NCBI GenBank assembly: GCA_031769625.1 | Contig: JAUIMM010000135.1 | Span: forward strand, 6,065,501 to 6,129,500 | DNA: 64,000 nt | Direction of reading: 5' to 3' | Origin: Taudactylus pleione | Lineage: Eukaryota; Chordata; Amphibia; Anura; Myobatrachidae | Shown: one piece after another, positions 46,025 through 57,583 of the stretch | Numbering within the stretch: the stretch's first letter is position 1 | How the letters are laid out: each line of letters opens with the position of its first letter | Made by a program: the position numbers and the translations under genes | Notes under the pieces: generated by a model | Databases searched by the model: none | Seen by the model: only the letters and a program-made list of their open reading frames with translations | Told to the model about the DNA's origin: nothing

Positions 46025-46461
46025 TGTGAGGTTCAGGTTTTGATGTGGGCCCGGGGTGGTGATAGGAGCTGACACTGAAGCAGGTTTCACAGGAACAGAT
46101 GGTGAGCACAGGGAACTCTCTCTGAGCTAAGCTGAGAAACACGTTGCACTGGCAATGAAGTGAGGCTCTGAACCTCCCTAAATACCAAGTGCTGTGCTGT
46201 GACTGGCCAGAGAGCGGATGTGACAAACCAGGATTAGGCAATTAGGTCATTTGACCAGTGGCAAGATGGCGGCACCCATGCCGGAGCAGAACGGAAGCAC
46301 CACCAGGCCCTTCCAGCCCAAAGTGACAACATGCCCACACAGAACCACAAACAGCCAACTCCCCTCACCAAACACCAACGCCACCGCCAGATGCCCCCCA
46401 CCATAGTGACCTCACAGATAATACCCATCGACCACCATGCCGAGAAACTCTGGTCATGACA
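46025..46461 (-). repeat. 5' LTR of the gypsy element, internally deleted
   Basis: 437 bases. Relative to the left LTR it lacks about 430 bases between gttcctgtgaaac and ctgcttcagtg, with aaac shared at the junction. The deleted part should include much of R/U5, so transcription from this copy would be affected. Confidence 0.8.
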
Positions 46462-46700
46462 GGCTATGGGAATCAGTGCTGGTTCTGGAATTACAAGGGA
46501 AAAATTTGCGTAGGGTCTTACTGTAATTCACAGAACCAGTCCTGGACCCTTTCTAATGGGGAACTGATGCCACAGCCAAGGGAGCCCTATCGCCGGGCCC
46601 CCCAGCTGCAGCATCTGCCCTGACCACTAGTCAGCCCAGGCCAGGGATCCCTGGAGAGTTGGAGACCCCTCCAATAAGGGGTCTCCCTCTCCAGGGCATC

Positions 46701-47532
46701 CAGCGCTGATAGTGAGGGTGTCAGTGTTTTAAAAACACGACCAGATGGAGTGTGGTATATACAGAAAATAGGATTTATCTAATATTAAAAATTGCAAAAT
46801 CAACTGTACGTGCTCTAGACATACAGAGCAGTTAAACAGACATTTGACATATGCACCTTGACTCTGAGTGTGGGTATTTAATTGATTAAAAGAGTATTGG
46901 AAATGTCCTGTTCCTATATGACTCCTTAAAAATGGACAATAAATGTTGGAAGCTTGGTGGTAGGTCCAAATAAATTGTAAAGTCTCATACCAACTCACAA
47001 TGATGAGGGTCCTTGTGGTTGAGTGGAACAGCAATCTTGCTCTGGCAGATCCCTTGGAGTGGGGTGGGGAAAATTCCCTGCAGACTTAAGTACTTGCAAT
47101 CCGACCACTTTCAAGGAGGGGAACAGCAATGCCCAGGAGTCTGGTTCGGATCTCAAAACATCTGTGGTGTAATGAATAGTATTCCAATAAAGTCCAACAG
47201 AGTAGGGGTGCTCCACACTTAACGCGTTTCGCTGGGCAACTCCCAGCTTTATCAAATAATTTGGACCTACCACCAAGCTTCCAACATTTATTGTCCATTA
47301 TTAAGGAGTCATATGGGAACAGGACATTTCCAATACTCATTTAATCAATGAAATACCCACACTCAGAGTCAAGGTGCATATGTCAAATGTCTGTTTAACT
47401 GCTCTGTATGTCTAGACCATGTACAGTTGATTTTGCAATTTTTAATATTTGATAATAAATCCTATTTACTGTTTATACCACACTCCATCTAGTTGTGTTT
47501 TTAAAAAACTAACACCTTCACTATCAGCGATG
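46701..47532. repeat. Giant inverted repeat (~270-bp arms), Penelope-terminal type
   Basis: Arms 46701-46972 and 47259-47532 are about 93-95% complementary by eye (for example the left arm ggaagcttggtggtaggtcc matches 47262-47281). The 286-base spacer ends in a hammerhead-like motif on the minus strand. No RT is present. The same plan (inverted copies around a hammerhead-bearing segment) is seen in the Penelope insertion at 33065-36145. Confidence 0.87.
47218..47258 (-). ncRNA. Hammerhead-ribozyme-like motif in giant inverted repeat
   Basis: Read on the minus strand: TTGATAA, AGCTGGG-AGTT-GCCCAGC, GAAA, CGCGTT. The stem II pairing is perfect and the GAAA and ACGCGT parts match the consensus. 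Box 1 is TTGATAA instead of CTGATGA. Confidence 0.55.
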
Positions 47533-47552
47533 TTTACTTTTCAGCCATTTGT

Positions 47553-48280
47553 ATGCCGGTGACAACTACACCAATGACAGTGACAATAACAGCTACACCG
47601 ATGACAGTAACAATAACAACTACACCGATGACAGTGACAATAACAGCTACACCGATGACAGTAACAATAACAGCTACACCGATGACAGTGACAATAACAG
47701 CTACACCGATGACAGTAACAATAACAGCTACACTGATGACAGTAACAATAACAGCTACACCGATGACAGTGACAATAACAGCTACACCGATGACAGTGAC
47801 AATAACAGCTACACCGATGACAGTAACAATAACAGCTACACCGATGACAGTGACAATAACAGTTACACCGATGACAGTAACAATAACAGCTACACCGATG
47901 ACAGTGACAATAACAGCTACACCGATGACAGTGACAATAACAACTACACCGATGACAGTGACAATAACAGCTACACCGATGACAGTAACAATAACAGCTA
48001 CACCGATGACAGTGACAATAACAGCTACACCGATGACAGTGACAATAACAGCTACACCGATGACAGTGACAATAACAGCTACACCGATGACAGTAACAAT
48101 AACAGCTACACCGATGACAGTAACAATAACAACTACACCGATGACAGTAACAATAACAGCTACACCGATGACAGTAACAATAACAGCTACACCGATGACA
48201 GTGACAATAACAGCTACACCGATGACAGTGACAATAACAGCTACACCGATGACAGTGACAGGTGTTTTTTTTTTTAGGAC
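47553..48280. repeat. 27-bp minisatellite, about 26 copies
   Basis: The unit is acaccgatgacagtgacaat followed by aacagct. The units are nearly identical; the main variant is gtgac/gtaac at one position. Because 27 is divisible by three and the unit has no stop in several frames, long ORFs appear on both strands (up to 281 residues). Their 9-residue periods (YTDDSDNNS, TVTITATPM, VIVTVIGVA) show them to be artefacts. Confidence 0.93.
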
Positions 48281-48815
48281 AGTGACAGCTGCGCCAAAGA
48301 CAGTGACAGTGACAGGTGTTTTTTTATGATAGTGATGACAGCTACACCGATGACAGTGACCGGTGTTTTTTTTCTGCACAGCTATGCCGATGACAGTGAC
48401 AGCTACGCCGATGACAATGAGAGCGACAGCGACGCCAATGACAGTGACAACGACACCAATGACAGTGACAGCTACACCGATGACAGTGACTGGTGTTTTT
48501 TTTCTGCACAGCTATGCCGATGACAGTGACAGCTACGCCGATGACAATGAGAGCGACAGCGACGCCAATGACAGTGACAGCGATAGCTACACCAATGACA
48601 GTGACAGCTACGCCGATGACAGTGACAGGTGTTTTTCTTTCTGCACAGCTACGCCGATGACAGTGACAGTGACAGCTACACCAGTGGCAGTTACGCCGAT
48701 GACAGTGACAGTGACAGCTACACCAGTGGCAGTTACGCCGATGACAGTGACAGCTATGGCGATGACTGTGACAGTGACAGCAACACCAATGACAGTGACA
48801 GCTAATCCGATGACA
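48281..48815. repeat. Degenerate higher-order extension of the 27-bp array
   Basis: Blocks ending in gacaggtgtttttttct-gcacagct alternate with gatgacagtgacagctacgcc. A block of about 128 bases starting near 48366 repeats near 48492. It looks like an older, scrambled edge of the array. Confidence 0.8.
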
Positions 48816-50040
48816 GTGATACATGTGTTTTGTTTTGTTTTTTCGGGGCAGCAGCACAGCCTGGACAACAGTAGCCAGCCAGCCCCTATGGTCAGCGTCA
48901 GCAGCAACAAATCCCAGCTCCCTCCCTGTACACACTCCACAGCAGCCCTTGACAAACAGCAGCACAGCTCTGGACAACAGTAGCCAGCCAGCCTCTATGA
49001 TCAGCATCAGCAGCAAAGAACACACAAATCCCAGCTTACTCCCTGTGCACACTCCACAGCCAGAATGAAAAATGGCGGCGATTGCGGGGCCTTTTATAGA
49101 ATCCAAAACTGCGAGAATCCGACAGTGGGATGATCATGATGTTTTGCCTCCATTTCAGATCCGAGCCAGGCGTGAAAACCCGAGCCTGACTTGGATCCCG
49201 GCTCAGATCGGGGGGGCTCAGGGGGTTCGGATATCGGAAATCCCTAATATATATACAGTACACAAATGGTCGTCGGAACTCCCAAAGAAATATTTTGAAA
49301 TCGAGTTTAGCGAAACCTCTGTAATTTAAGAAGTTAAATAGAGGTTTCATTAATCCCGATTTTAAGCTTTGCGTATATGTTACAATTCCTGTGGAGGGCA
49401 CCCAGCATATTGGAGAGAGGCTGAGTGCCAAGCCTACTATATACAGTTTGTATATACAGTATATACATATACACATGCTGTTCTGCAAGCTCCAGTTGTT
49501 CTTCCCAAGCCACTGCGAAGTATTAAACATGACTTCACATCCAGGATGTGGACTGCATATTACCTGTGCCAATTGTGGAAGCACAGAGGTGCACTAAGTA
49601 CCTCCAGCAGTCCCACTCCAGGTTTGGACTGCTTTGGGTCACCCCAGACATCGAAGGCCAGGCACACAGCCTGTAGTATACCACCCCTATTGAGGAAACA
49701 CTCTGCTGGCTTTTCAATCACTATTAATAATATCTGCAAGTTACTCTAGACTGTGTATGAGAACAGAGATTTTTACCTCTTTTTGCGGGTGAGCCATATA
49801 ATAGCCTTTATTATTAACAACATATATACAGCCGTAACAAGAGCACTAAATTAATAGAAGTTCAAATATCCCTACTTTAAGGGTGTTCCTGGAATGAGAT
49901 TGGGGTTGATTTCAGTGTGCAGCATAAGCTCGTTTTCTGTACAGCATAATTCAATGGATACATTTTATTGATACATTTTTTATGTAAGGCGCCCAAAACG
50001 TTATTGCAATTAAAGACAATATAACAACTTACAGCTAATT
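48816..50040. other. Unresolved intron sequence with repeat fragments
   Basis: 48845-49060 has two copies of a cagcacag-ctggacaacagtagccagcc segment. 49155-49255 (gagccaggcgtgaaaacccg ... tcggatatcggaaatcccta) looks like the end of a dispersed repeat. No gene is recognised. Confidence 0.4.
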
Positions 50041-50475
50041 TATACTAAAATAAAGACACAGACACAGACTGCTTTGGTTAAGTGGTCATAACTTGCTTTT
50101 ATTGAAGGTATGACCCTGATTTTAACTTACCTTTAGGAGGAAAAGAAGGATGCTACAAACATTCAGCTCCAGCCATATGTTACTTAACCAAAATGAGGGA
50201 GCGACTGATATGCCCCCCCCTGTGGCCATTGTAAGCAGAGCTGTGAAAACTCACAACCCCCTATAATACTGCATAGTATGAGCGTGTCCGCAGAGATGGA
50301 TACCCGCAGAGGTAGGCCATACTATGACCCTTCAAAGGATATGTGCTCCACAATGTTTTATTACACCTTACATGGCCGCTGGTTTGTATCACCTTCCCGT
50401 GCCACCACCAGGTTCAAAGAGCCGCAGCCTGCCACCCAAATCAAAACACCAGATTGCATCCAAAAAGAAGAAACA

Positions 50476-50979
50476 TCACCCAAAAACACACCTACCTTGA
50501 CTCTGATAATATACCCCCTCAGAGCAAGAAAGTTGAGCCTGTTCCAGCTGCAAACTTGGGTGCCACACCACCAAACCACCAGCCCCGGAGACAAAATGAG
50601 AAACAGCCTTATTAATCTTTCTGTGAGCCTTAGCCAAGGCCAAAATGTCTCTAGAAACCCTCCACACATGGTGAAGGACAATTTTCAACCACACCAAGCA
50701 CACCCCAGGCCACCGCGACCATAGGGCATCCATGTCAGCCTTCATCCGCAAGAATATCCTCTAACTTTTCAATATCATTGCCTCCATGGTGAATCACCAA
50801 CCATGATGGGCGCACACAGCACTTCTCATGAAGAAACAGAAGGTCCAAAAGAGCCGACCAATGCACACCTCGGACCCAAACCACTGAACCTGATGACCAC
50901 CTAATAACAGGGATGCCCTTCTTGCCATCCCATGCTTCTCAGCCCAATAAATAAATGAATGGCCCCAAGCCACACTCAC
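50476..50979 (-). pseudogene. SGNH-hydrolase-like domain next to the recombinase
   Basis: Minus-strand fragments read GHSFIYWAEKHG (block I), LVIHHGGNDIEKLEDILADE (block III with G-G-N-D) and, in another frame, FVSGAGGLVVWHPSL (block V region). A GDS(L)/SGNH-like domain beside a tyrosine recombinase is known in vertebrate DIRS/Ngaro elements; its role there is not established. Frameshifts and stops make it non-functional here. Confidence 0.65.
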
Positions 50980-51032
50980 TCAGAAGACACGGACAAAGCT
51001 GTAGAAGAATAAACAGACTAAAACGGCAGTAA

Positions 51033-51984
51033 TCAAAACCTATAAAAGAAAAAGGATAGAATGGTAACCAAGGAGTTAGTAGCAACAGCCAAGCGAAGGA
51101 GAAAATCCAAAAAACCTCCCATGAGCCGTGAATAAGAAGCCAATTGAATTGAGGCCCTTTTGGAGGAAAAATTCAAAAATCCTGCTGGCCTTCGCGCAAG
51201 TAGCGTGAGTATCATACTGTGCAACCTCCAAACCCAACTGCCCCAAACAGCGCTTAGACACAGCAGCAAACTGGAACTAGTCAAGGGGGAGGAGTCCACA
51301 TGCAATTACCATTGCGGGCCAACTGATGGACACAGACCCGCATATAAACCAGCCAAGCGCAAAGGGCAATCTCAGTATTAGGATGAGGCTTGATGGTAAC
51401 CCAATGCCTAACTGATCAGTTTTAAAAAGGGGTAATTTTGCACAGGACAGCCCCAGCCTAAAGTATCACATGCTTAAGTAATAGACCGGAGTCAGCAGAA
51501 CTCCTACCAGATGCCACAAGCTCGCTAATCCAAAATGCTCCAAAGAAAGCCAGCACAAAGTTAATTGGAACAAAGCAGATTCAAAGTCAGAAGAAGCAAT
51601 CAATGAAACCACCCCTAACAGACGCAGCAGCAGTGCCACATCAACTGGGCGGCAAAAATCACCTACAATGGAGCTGTCTACAGTCCAACCCTTAAGGGGC
51701 TTAGACAGCACAAAACAACTCTGTGGGGGTGGTGACTGCCATGAAGGCGAGAGAAAAATCAATACCCACGAGGGCGAAAGCCATGGCTGGCTTAGATCGG
51801 CCCCTCTGATAACGGCACCATCCAAACTTAACCAAGTGCTGATCCAAAGACTTACCCGCAGAAGGAAACCTAACCTGATAAGTCTCGCAGTCGTACCATG
51901 CTGCCTCATAAACCCCACAAAGTAGGCGGAGCATGGAACCTCCAGGCCAGACCAACTAGACTGGCTCGACAATCTGTCAAACAC
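51033..51984 (-). pseudogene. Tyrosine recombinase remnant of the YR retroelement
   Basis: At 51240-51190 the frame reads RCLGQLGLEVAQYDTHAT, corresponding to the conserved segment before the H-x-x-R motif in DIRS/Ngaro recombinases, followed by decayed sequence with frameshifts. 51460-51980 contains the N-terminal part in broken frames. Confidence 0.5.
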
Positions 51985-52109
51985 AAGTCATTCCAATCCG
52001 AAACCTATTAAAATGAAAATGGTATAGGGAATCCACTATCCCATTCTCAATACCCGGCATGTGTCGCGCCGTAAAACAATAATCGACTGCAAACACTTCA
52101 AAACCAAGG

Positions 52110-52560
52110 ACCTCAACAGACGCAGCACCATAGTGGAAGAGGAACGCTGATTATTAATAGTGTGCACCACTCCCAGGCTGTCACACCAAAAATTATATTC
52201 ATGTCAGACAACCTATCAGCCCACAAATAAACTAAAGAACACTCTGAAGTCAGTTGAACCAGCAGCATCGGTGAACAACCGGCTACAAGGGCCAATCAAC
52301 TCCAAATTAAAATCAAACAAAATTGAAGCACACCCCCGTAAATCAACTAAAAATTTCCCTGAATAGGTGGGCACTGAAATGTGGGTTGGAGACCCCTGCA
52401 ATAGCACGCTTATGGGGAAACCCCCGCCCCATCGGAATGGTACAGCAAGCAAAATTAAACGCAACTTAGGACCGACAGCCCTGACGCAATTTAAACCATC
52501 AGGAAGCCAAACACTGAATCTGCACTAGCAACGCTGCTCCGTATCAGTTGGCAACCAGCA
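52110..52560 (-). pseudogene. YR-retroelement RT/RNase H remnant
   Basis: Fragments FACCTIPMGRGFPI (connection region, about 52420-52460), KFLVDLRGCASILFDFN, and LFTDAAGSTDFRVFF (RNase H start with its catalytic Asp, about 52240-52280) lie in successive frames. Stops separate them. Confidence 0.6.
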
Positions 52561-54400
52561 GCACCCATTAACTGTATCCACTGCAATTCCAAGGTAAGAC
52601 AAGCAGGAAGTCGGGCCTTCCGTTTTGCCAAAGGCAACCGGCACTCTGAGCACCCCACAAATTATGCCATCTGATGGGCCTAGATACACCAATGCAAGGA
52701 AGAGCTACACTGTTCAAAATACGCACACAAGATAGCACAGCCCATGGGGAGGCAGCTGACAACAAAAATTGGCCATCTAACTGAAAAAACCATAAAATGT
52801 AGGGACCCAGGGTGCAAAAGCAGCAGGCAAACAGCAAATTCAACAACCAAATTTTGCCCTAAAAACCCCAGGAGCAAACCCTTTGTCATAGCGAGCGCCT
52901 ATCAAATAACTGGTACCGTATCAGGCAGAATGAGCCACCATGAGGACACGACAAATGCTGGATAAACGAGATTGGCCTTGGACTGTCTCGGGCACAACAC
53001 CGGGATGGGAAATGCACAAGTCTTGAAAAGGGAGAAAAGGCTCAGACCTATGGCCCAAAGCCACTAAGCAAAGACTTTCTGTCATTCCACATGGTAGAGC
53101 TCTCTGTCCGGATGCAAATTCTGAGGGATGGAGGGTGACCATATGCAATGTGCCAGCTATAGGTAACTGTAAACCCACACCAAAACCCTCCGGCAAAAAA
53201 TCGTGCATCTTCCCGCAAAGGATACCAGCCCAACCATTAGACAAATCATCTAACACCACCGGAGAATAGGCCTTATTTGTCAACTCGGGGAACATAACTC
53301 CTGCCCCCTAAACTGCAATTTGATCCGGACTTACAATCTTTGGCAGGATGACCGCCATTACAAATGTGGTGGAATAGCGAAAAAACAACACCCAGCTACC
53401 CTAGAATACAGAGAATCGTTATAAGCAAAACACTTCCCCTTGGCAAGCACGGCCGTGCCCGTACTAGAAGAAAGGTTAGGCTCCGTTCCCTGCACCCTAT
53501 CCACAGGCAACTTAGCCTCCTGTGTGACCGCTAACCAAACCTCTACAACCGTACGACCCCAGTGGTATAACAAGCTGACCGTCCTGCCTCTACGAAACTG
53601 CTCGTAATAATCTCTCCATACAAAACCCTTGGACTAATGAAAATATCATGCACCAAGTGACTATATTTAAATGGCGGTGCGCCAAAGGGCTAGTTTTGAG
53701 GTAGCAGGTCGGAAAAACCACTGAGCCAATCATGATAGCTACGGCAAGAATCTTAACCTGCCACCTGGCGCAGGCACCTCCGGCAGAGCACTGCAAGTGG
53801 AGCCCGCACCATGCCAACAGGGTAAAATAGTCAGGGGGGGGTGGTGAAGGTGCCGGGACAAGCATTATCCCCGCAGGAGATGGGGACTGCTCGCCCGGCA
53901 AGGACCTGAAAAGGATGGTCGCCTGGTGGGGGGCATGGCCGGGCTACAGGCGAGAGGGGAACTCCAGGTTGTAAAGGAAAGCAGGTAGGCTGGGGTGGAG
54001 GAGGAATACTGCCAGGGGCTGCAAAGGGGTGATATATAGATCAATGTATAAGGGGAGCAGAGCGCTTAGGGTGGGGCATGAGGGGGGAGAAGTGAAGGAG
54101 AAAATGAGGCAAGGAGAAAGCAAGATAGAAAGAATAAACACAGAAAGTGAAAGTGAAAGGGAAGAACAGGGAATACACAGACAAGGAGAAAATAAACAGA
54201 ATAAATAAAGAAACAGAATAAATGTCACCAGTCACTGTCCAGGATGGCTCCGAGGGACAAACACCATCCAGAAAGGAAGTTGCTGGGCGTACACCAGCCT
54301 TAAAAAGCTCACATATAGCCACTCCCACGAGCTCACACATGGTCAGAAATCAACCAACCAAATAAACCCCCCAAACTACTCTACCTAGCAACACTTGACC

Positions 54401-55067
54401 AAGGACTCATATATCCTTAAGCTTATGCAGCTCTCGTCTCATCTTACAATTGTTTCAATTGGAATGTGTTACAATCTATTGTATGTGCTTTTTTGGTTGA
54501 TTAAATGTTATATACAGTAACTAGAGAGAAGCCTTATTCCTATTTCAATCAAGCAATATTCTATTTTATTGTATTATTTTTTTTATTATTTTTCATTTAT
54601 TTAGTGTTACAAATATTTTCCAACCGACAGCTCAGTCCTGTTTACTGGTTTTTCTACATGAAGTACTGCAAATCTTTTTTATTTTTTAACTCACTACAGT
54701 ACAAAGCATTATGATCATTGTCTCTTTCAATAGAACAATCTTTATAAAAGTACAAAAAGAACATTCGTCATCCAACATATCTCAAAAAGTTTTAAAGACT
54801 GACTACTCCAGCTACTTTGGAATACAGAGGTCACAATTTGAAGAAAAGAGAAGATTTATGTTAGGACCAGTCACATGAAATAATCCTGACAAGAAAAACC
54901 AGAACAATTTCCCCCAGCACACTGAATTGGACCAGCAAGAGAGACATACATCCCACATAATAATAGAAATGCAGAGATCTCAGTTAAATACATTTACAAA
55001 CCTATGGTAAGCCACCAGCCCTGGCAAGGCGTCTCTGTTCTGGTGGTCTTAAACTACATGATAATAC
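54401..55067. other. AT-rich intron sequence
   Basis: No gene or recognised repeat is seen. Confidence 0.4.
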
Positions 55068-55970
55068 TAGAGATGTGCACGGACCCTCATGTTTTGGTTT
55101 TGGTTCTAATTCATCATTGGTTTTGGCAAAACAACACTCCAGTGTTTTGGTTCAGATTTTGGGCCTGATTCAGACCCACTCGCAAGCGGCTGTCCGCTCG
55201 CAAGTGGGTCGATGTTGTGCACTGCGCATGCGCATGACGGCGGGAGGTCCGTCGTGCGCATGCGCCAGACGCGATGAGTGAAGGACTTTCCTTCGCTCGT
55301 TGTGTCTGATCAAAGGGGGCGTGCTGTCAATGTTGATTGACAGCACGCCCCCTTTGGTGGGCGTGCCGGGGGCGTGCCTCCCTGACGGGGGCGTTCCCAA
55401 GGGAACGCCTACCATCAAAAGCCGGCCCACTGGCATCACTAGTGATGTCAGTGGGAATGATTTTGGCTCTGATAGAGCCAAAATCACTCCGGGCCTTGCG
55501 GTTGAAAAACTCAACCGCAGGCTCCGGCTCGCAGTGGCGATGGTCGCGATGGTCAAGACCATCGCGGCCATCAAACTGCACGCTCGTATAGGCTGTGGGT
55601 GGTGACCCACAGCTATACAAGCGTCCAGGAGTACGCTCCATAATTATGGAGGGCGGCCCTCATTCAGAGCGTGCGCTCTGCTCAGAGCGTACGGCTCTGA
55701 ATGAGGGCCTTAGTTTTAGTTTGGTTTTGGATACCTTTAAAATCGATACAAATTGAACAAAAAGAATCAATAAAAAAAGTTAAAATCATGTAAATTGGAC
55801 CTGTTTACATGCAATCCAAATTCCAGTTCAGTTTTTAAATCTGAGATTCGAACTGATAGCAGACACAAGCAGGGACCCCAAAGTGATTCAACCTTGGACT
55901 TGATTCAAATTGGAGCACCTAAGTTTGGGGTGTGTTCATTTTTTAGGAAAACCAAACTGCACATCTATAG
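55068..55970. repeat. Copy of the 'gtgcacatctcta' family, split by a MITE
   Basis: Left part 55068-55155 (agagatgtgcacggaccctc) and right part 55712-55970 (ends aactgcacatctatag) belong together. Confidence 0.7.
55156..55711. mobile_element. GC-rich MITE with 'gggcctgattcag' end
   Basis: The left end gggcctgattcagaccc and the right end ctgaatgagggcc are inverted. The interior consists of several stem-loops: cactcgcaagcggc/ccgctcgcaagtggg, gggggcgtgctgtcaatg/cattgacagcacgccccc type pairs near 55313-55352, and ttttggctctgatagagccaaaa near 55460. Confidence 0.75.
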
Positions 55971-56378
55971 ATAATAAACACTTAGAGTAACATGGAACAT
56001 CCTCAATTCATCTGACATCTCCTACTAGCCACCAAGTGTCTTGGGTGATAATAAAGAATAGGTTTGAGACAGAGATAAGAGGTTCAGATTTGACTCGTTT
56101 CTTTCCACCAACTTATCACAAGTTCTGATCTGAAAACGAGGCAAATCGTCATCTTTTATGGACGTCTTGGATCTGCCATGGCGGAAAGATGATGTTGTGT
56201 TTTCAGATGCAAGCAAACTGAGTCAAATCCGAACTGCTCATCTCTAGTTTGTGACCAACTGGTATACTGTCTGTGGTGGCACATACCATCCCCAGTAATA
56301 ATACAAGCACACAACACAGATAAGTCTATTTTTATACATAGATTATAGTTTTACCAATAAGCATTTCTGATAAATACA

Positions 56379-56896
56379 GGGCCTGATTCAGAGATGAACG
56401 CAATTGCAAATTGCACGCATATCGAGCGATCGTTTGCCATTGCGCATGCATATGCATCGCAGTGTGCGTGCGCGAAGGCAGCAGTGCGGTCGCTGTGTGT
56501 TCACAAAGATCACAGAGGCCCATTGCAGATTGATTGACAAGAAATTACCATTTGGGGTGGAGACGGGGTGGTTAGCAAAATGTAGGCATGCCTGGCCGTT
56601 TGAACGCCGTTACGTGGGCGTGAATAAATTAGCCACTACAATTGCATATGCAGCTCTGCGTGGCAGAAGAGCTCCCTGGCCTGTGGCAGGTCAGACCTGC
56701 CGCAAGGGAAAATGGCCGCCGGTGAACTACGATGTTAACGATGTTTACGCAGGTATGCGTAGTCGCACGCAGGTGAGAAGGCAGTAGTGTGCATCTTTAT
56801 TCTAGGGTGATCTTTGCAAATATTAGCATATTTTTCAACTGCGTTGCGTACGAAAACACAGTTGTAATCGCATTAGCGTCTGTCTCTGAATCAGGC
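56379..56896. mobile_element. MITE with 'gcctgattcagag' termini
   Basis: The left end gggcctgattcagagatgaa and the right end gtctctgaatcaggcc are inverted; taca flanks both sides. It lies just before the acceptor of coding exon 5. Confidence 0.78.
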
Positions 56897-56947
56897 CTAC
56901 AGTACACATTAAAATAAACGTTGAGCACTTTTATTTTGTATTCACAG

Positions 56948-57070
56948 ATTAAAGGATATAGTGTTACATTTCTTATCCTAATGATAAATCTGCTGCTGTT
57001 CTGTGTGACACTTTCTGTCTCCATCTTTGGATGTCGTTCCCTATCACACATACCATCTAATGTAACCCAG
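56948..57070 (+). CDS. MS4A-like tetraspan protein, coding exon 5 (TM4)
   Basis: The acceptor tattcacag ends at 56947 and the donor gtaagg starts at 57071. The exon has 41 codons in phase 0. It begins IKGYS, continues with a hydrophobic TM4 (VTFLILMINLLLFCVTLSVS) and then IFGCRSL. The sequence S-x-F-G-C-(K/R) directly after TM4 is a recognised MS4A signature. The tail SHIPSNVTQ starts the C-terminal cytosolic domain. Confidence 0.87.
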
Positions 57071-57575
57071 GTAAGGGAAAGATGTGTTTTATAGTAGCAT
57101 AAAATAGCATAAAAATAGCACTAAGCTGTATAACCATTGTGTGCTGCTGATACCTGGCTTAACATGAACAATTCATCACAATCCATGTAGAAGATCTTAT
57201 GGTGTTTCTCAGGACCATAAATGGGGGTATGAGAGTGGTGCCATTACCCATGAAGTATGGCCTAGGGAGCAGCACCATTGCTACCCTGTGGCACCTGTAT
57301 TTGGCCTGCAGGGTGCCTCTTAACAACCTGAGAAATTCATGACATTGTGTGTAGAAGATCTTAACAAGTACCAAACCTTTTATTGTATTGTAAATTTGTT
57401 ATGATATACTTTTTTTTCTTTCTATCCCATGTTACATGAATTCATCTTCTGTAATGTTTTTTGGGTCCTACTGTATTCACTTTTACCACTACAAGCAGTT
57501 GACTATTTGCTACGCATCACCAAAGGTTTTCACTGAAATACTGCAGGATTTAGATTGATTATCCTCTGCTTTGGA
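57071..57575. other. Start of intron 5, unresolved
   Basis: Contains a short inverted repeat (acaattcatcacaatccatg ... aagatctt at 57166-57196 against its diverged complement at 57330-57362). No gene is seen. Confidence 0.4.
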
Positions 57576-57583
57576 GTGTATGG

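Larger units (their letters stand above)
40693..46461 (-). mobile_element. Ty3/gypsy (chromovirus-type) LTR retrotransposon, degenerate
   Basis: The 5-base duplication ggcta (40688-40692 and 46462-46466) flanks it, and in element orientation the LTR runs from TGTCATGACC to CTCACA. All genes are on the minus strand: gag (45161-46009), protease (44535-45062), RT/RNase H (43553-44500), integrase (42126-43050) and a chromodomain remnant (41955-42040). The left (3') LTR contains a separate insertion and lacks its first ~200 bases; the right (5') LTR has an internal deletion. Every gene carries stops or frameshifts. Confidence 0.9.
40194..46700. mobile_element. Second Harbinger-like copy, split by the gypsy element
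   Basis: The left end ggggtaaatttatcaatgg resembles the terminus at 15394. The internal segments attatgtaaggtccccccc (40568) and accagtcctgg (46528) match the internal sequence of the first copy. The right terminus was not found; the giant inverted repeat from 46701 may have replaced it. It also interrupts the hAT relic. Confidence 0.5.
50041..54400 (-). mobile_element. DIRS/Ngaro-like tyrosine-recombinase retroelement, highly decayed
   Basis: Minus-strand fragments in order from the right: an RT/RNase H region (about 52110-52560), a tyrosine recombinase (about 51030-51980) and an SGNH-hydrolase-like domain (about 50470-50980). This order is typical of vertebrate YR retroelements. Upstream sequence 52600-54400 would hold the gag-like region and promoter but shows no ORF I recognise; 54060-54220 is purine-rich. 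Ends were not resolved. Confidence 0.6.

Noticed and set aside
47534..48379. 281-residue minus-strand ORF and 242-258-residue plus-strand ORFs
   Set aside because: All have an exact 9-residue period imposed by a 27-base minisatellite and are open in several frames on both strands; no start context or other coding sign.
55170..55641. ORFs of 84-146 residues on both strands
   Set aside because: They fall in a GC-rich MITE made of stem-loops, which gives open frames on both strands.
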